Origin: a bacterium
GTDB lineage: Bacteria > Patescibacteriota > SICC01
NCBI GenBank assembly: GCA_030699935.1
Contig: JAUYKS010000024.1
Span: 1-34,039, forward strand
Length of the DNA stretch: 34,039 nucleotides
Direction of reading: 5' to 3'
This document shows, one piece after another, positions 32,647 to 34,039 of the stretch (position 1 is its first letter; every line of letters begins with the position of its first letter). The notes beneath the pieces were generated by a model that was given only the letters and a program-made list of their open reading frames with translations, ran no database searches and was not told the origin of the DNA. The position numbers and the translations under genes were made by a program.

Positions 32647-32677
32647 GCATAATAGCATAAACGCATAAAATCATCAA
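32647..32677 (-). promoter_or_regulatory. Antitoxin promoter TTGATG-17-TATTAT overlaid by three 8-bp iterons
   Basis: Plus strand GCATAATA GCATAAAC GCATAAAA (32647-32670). Confidence 0.6.
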
Positions 32678-32731
32678 TACCTGACGTTTGCTCCCGGAGC
32701 CCTTTCCGGGATGGTTTCGATTTTAGGCGAT

Positions 32732-32784
32732 CTTTTGCAGATGTTTTGCAGATCTTTTGCAGATTCTCGGAAGTAACGAAAAAG
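32732..32784 (-). repeat. Interspersed repeat, copy 5 (one TIR plus three 11-bp modules; second arm missing)
   Basis: CTTTTGCAGAT GTTTTGCAGAT CTTTTGCAGAT tctc GGAAGTAACGAAAAAG. Confidence 0.85.
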
Positions 32785-32867
32785 GACATAGAAAAGGGCG
32801 GAGAGGGCTAAAGAGGGGCCGAACAACATCGATCCTCGGCAAGGCGGGGGCAGCACCCGTATGGGGG

Positions 32868-32896
32868 TTGACATTCGGGTGATCTTTTGGTATTAT
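32868..32896 (+). promoter_or_regulatory. Sigma70-type promoter TTGACA-17-TATTAT upstream of surface protein
   Basis: -35 32868-32873; -10 32891-32896. Confidence 0.75.
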
Positions 32897-32992
32897 TGAC
32901 CAATTTTCTGAGAAGAGCGCGCAGGTCGCGTCACAAGGCGTCACAAGCGATACAAAAAGCTAGAGCAAGCAACAAGGCACCACAAGGCACCA

Positions 32993-34039
32993 ATGCTCGG
33001 AAAAATCAAAACGCAATTCGCGAGGGCAACCAAGACGGCGGTTAAGGCCGTCGATCGCCATGTCGTCCGCCGTTTGCCGCGGGTCCTCCGCCGCCACCTC
33101 CCCGCGAACCCGTTGCTCCGTCTCGCCATCGCCCTGATATCCGGACTGCTCGTGACGGGAGGCGCCGTCGCCGGCGCCACCAAGATTGTCGGCGTCATCG
33201 ACGACCTCACCGGCCCGACCGGACCCGAACTTACCGATCAACTCCCGCAGACCGGCCCCGCGTATCCGGCGCCCGAAGGATCGCCGACGCCGTACCCGCA
33301 GCCCGGCGTGGCCTCGAAGAAAATCCAAATCTACGTTTCCAGCGGCGCCTTCGCCCAGAACCTGCCGTTCGTCACCAACCCGATCCAAAAGAGCGACGGC
33401 ACGCCGGCCAAGGACACGCCGGTGGACTTCGCGCTGATCCGCCCCGACGGCACCACCACCCAGTTCACGATGAACACCAACAACGACGGCCGCGTGATCG
33501 GCGTGATCGTCGGGGACCAACTGGCCAACAATGGCGAATACCAACTGATCGGCCGGCTGAGCCAGGGTCTCCGGCTCGAAGGCCAGACCACCTTCCGCGT
33601 GAAGGACGGCAGCACCGAGGTCACCGAAGGCCCGCGCGGCTCTCCCGGACACTCCGGACAGATCGGAACGGAAGGAACGTCCGGATCGGCCGGTCCGTCC
33701 GGCGTAGCGCAGTGTCCGAGCGGACAGTGCGTCAGTTTGCAGGAGGGCAAGACCGTCGCCGAGAAAGGCAGCATCCGCCTGACTGGATCGATCCGAGGCG
33801 CCAGCCTGAGCGCGAGCACCCTGACCACGGACACCCTGACCGCCGGCACCCTGAGTGGTGACGGATCGCTGCTCACCAACGTCGACGCCGAGAAACTCGA
33901 CGGCCAGGACTCCGCCTACTACCGCGACGCCGGCAACATCAACGCCGGCACCCTGAGCAACGCTCGGCTCGGCGCCGAGGTCTCCTTGCTCGGCCAGAGC
34001 GTCGGGGCCGCCGAGATCGAGGCGGGCGCGATCGGCGAC
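32993..34039 (+). CDS. Membrane-anchored surface protein with collagen-like and tail-fibre-like segments, 3'-truncated by window
   Basis: Open frame to window end (349 codons), absent from the supplied track. MLGKIKTQFARATKTAVKAVDRHVVRR...LRLAIALISGLLVTGGAVAGATKIVGVIDDLTGPTGPE...; GPRGSPGHSGQIGTEGTSGSAGPSG; GDGSLLTNVDAEKLDGQDSAYYRDAGNINAGTLSNARLG. Confidence 0.85.
   Translation, partial: MLGKIKTQFARATKTAVKAVDRHVVRRLPRVLRRHLPANPLLRLAIALISGLLVTGGAVAGATKIVGVIDDLTGPTGPELTDQLPQTGPAYPAPEGSPTPYPQPGVASKKIQIYVSSGAFAQNLPFVTNPIQKSDGTPAKDTPVDFALIRPDGTTTQFTMNTNNDGRVIGVIVGDQLANNGEYQLIGRLSQGLRLEGQTTFRVKDGSTEVTEGPRGSPGHSGQIGTEGTSGSAGPSGVAQCPSGQCVSLQEGKTVAEKGSIRLTGSIRGASLSASTLTTDTLTAGTLSGDGSLLTNVDAEKLDGQDSAYYRDAGNINAGTLSNARLGAEVSLLGQSVGAAEIEAGAIGD

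Noticed and set aside
32993-34039. Prophage tail fibre
   Set aside because: No terminase, capsid or other phage genes nearby; N-terminal TM and promoter suggest a cellular surface protein. Not fully excluded.
1-34039. UGA recoding as in some CPR lineages
   Set aside because: UGA terminates many genes at expected ends, for example rnhA, pilC and pilO.

Overview
The window is a GC-rich bacterial chromosome segment. Gene content suggests a Patescibacteria/CPR-like, possibly episymbiotic lineage (inference; no 16S or marker phylogeny available). UGA is used as stop in many genes, so the code looks standard. Most of it (about 1-17.8 kb) is a type IV pilus (T4P) locus: a giant surface protein truncated at the 5' edge, pilM-pilN-pilO plus a small membrane protein, a lower-GC two-gene insertion, pilB/gspE-pilT-pilC, major pilin, prepilin peptidase pilD, three pseudopilins (one appears to start at CTG), and a PilX-like protein carrying an SdrD_B-like domain and three DUF5648-like repeats. 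Next come RNase HI, a complete RNase P RNA with a clear sigma70-type promoter and a terminator, a deoxyribosyltransferase-like protein, a sugar transferase, two GT4 glycosyltransferases, a DUF4012 protein, a YidC/Oxa1-like protein, a shikimate kinase homologue, an SPFH protein, a PolB-like 3'-5' exonuclease, a secreted Rpf/transglycosylase-like protein and tRNA-Glu(CTC). rplT/rpmI are flanked by two RelE/ParE-type toxin-antitoxin modules. The window ends in a second truncated surface protein with collagen-like and tail-fibre-like motifs. The strongest unexplained signal is an AT-rich, palindromic interspersed repeat present five times in noncoding DNA. It has about 16-bp conserved terminal inverted repeats and a variable number of 11-bp A-tract modules. 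Other observations are recurrent leaderless-type promoters, iteron or palindromic operators, mini-ORFs overlapping start codons, and a promoter-proximal terminator hairpin upstream of the Rpf-like gene.
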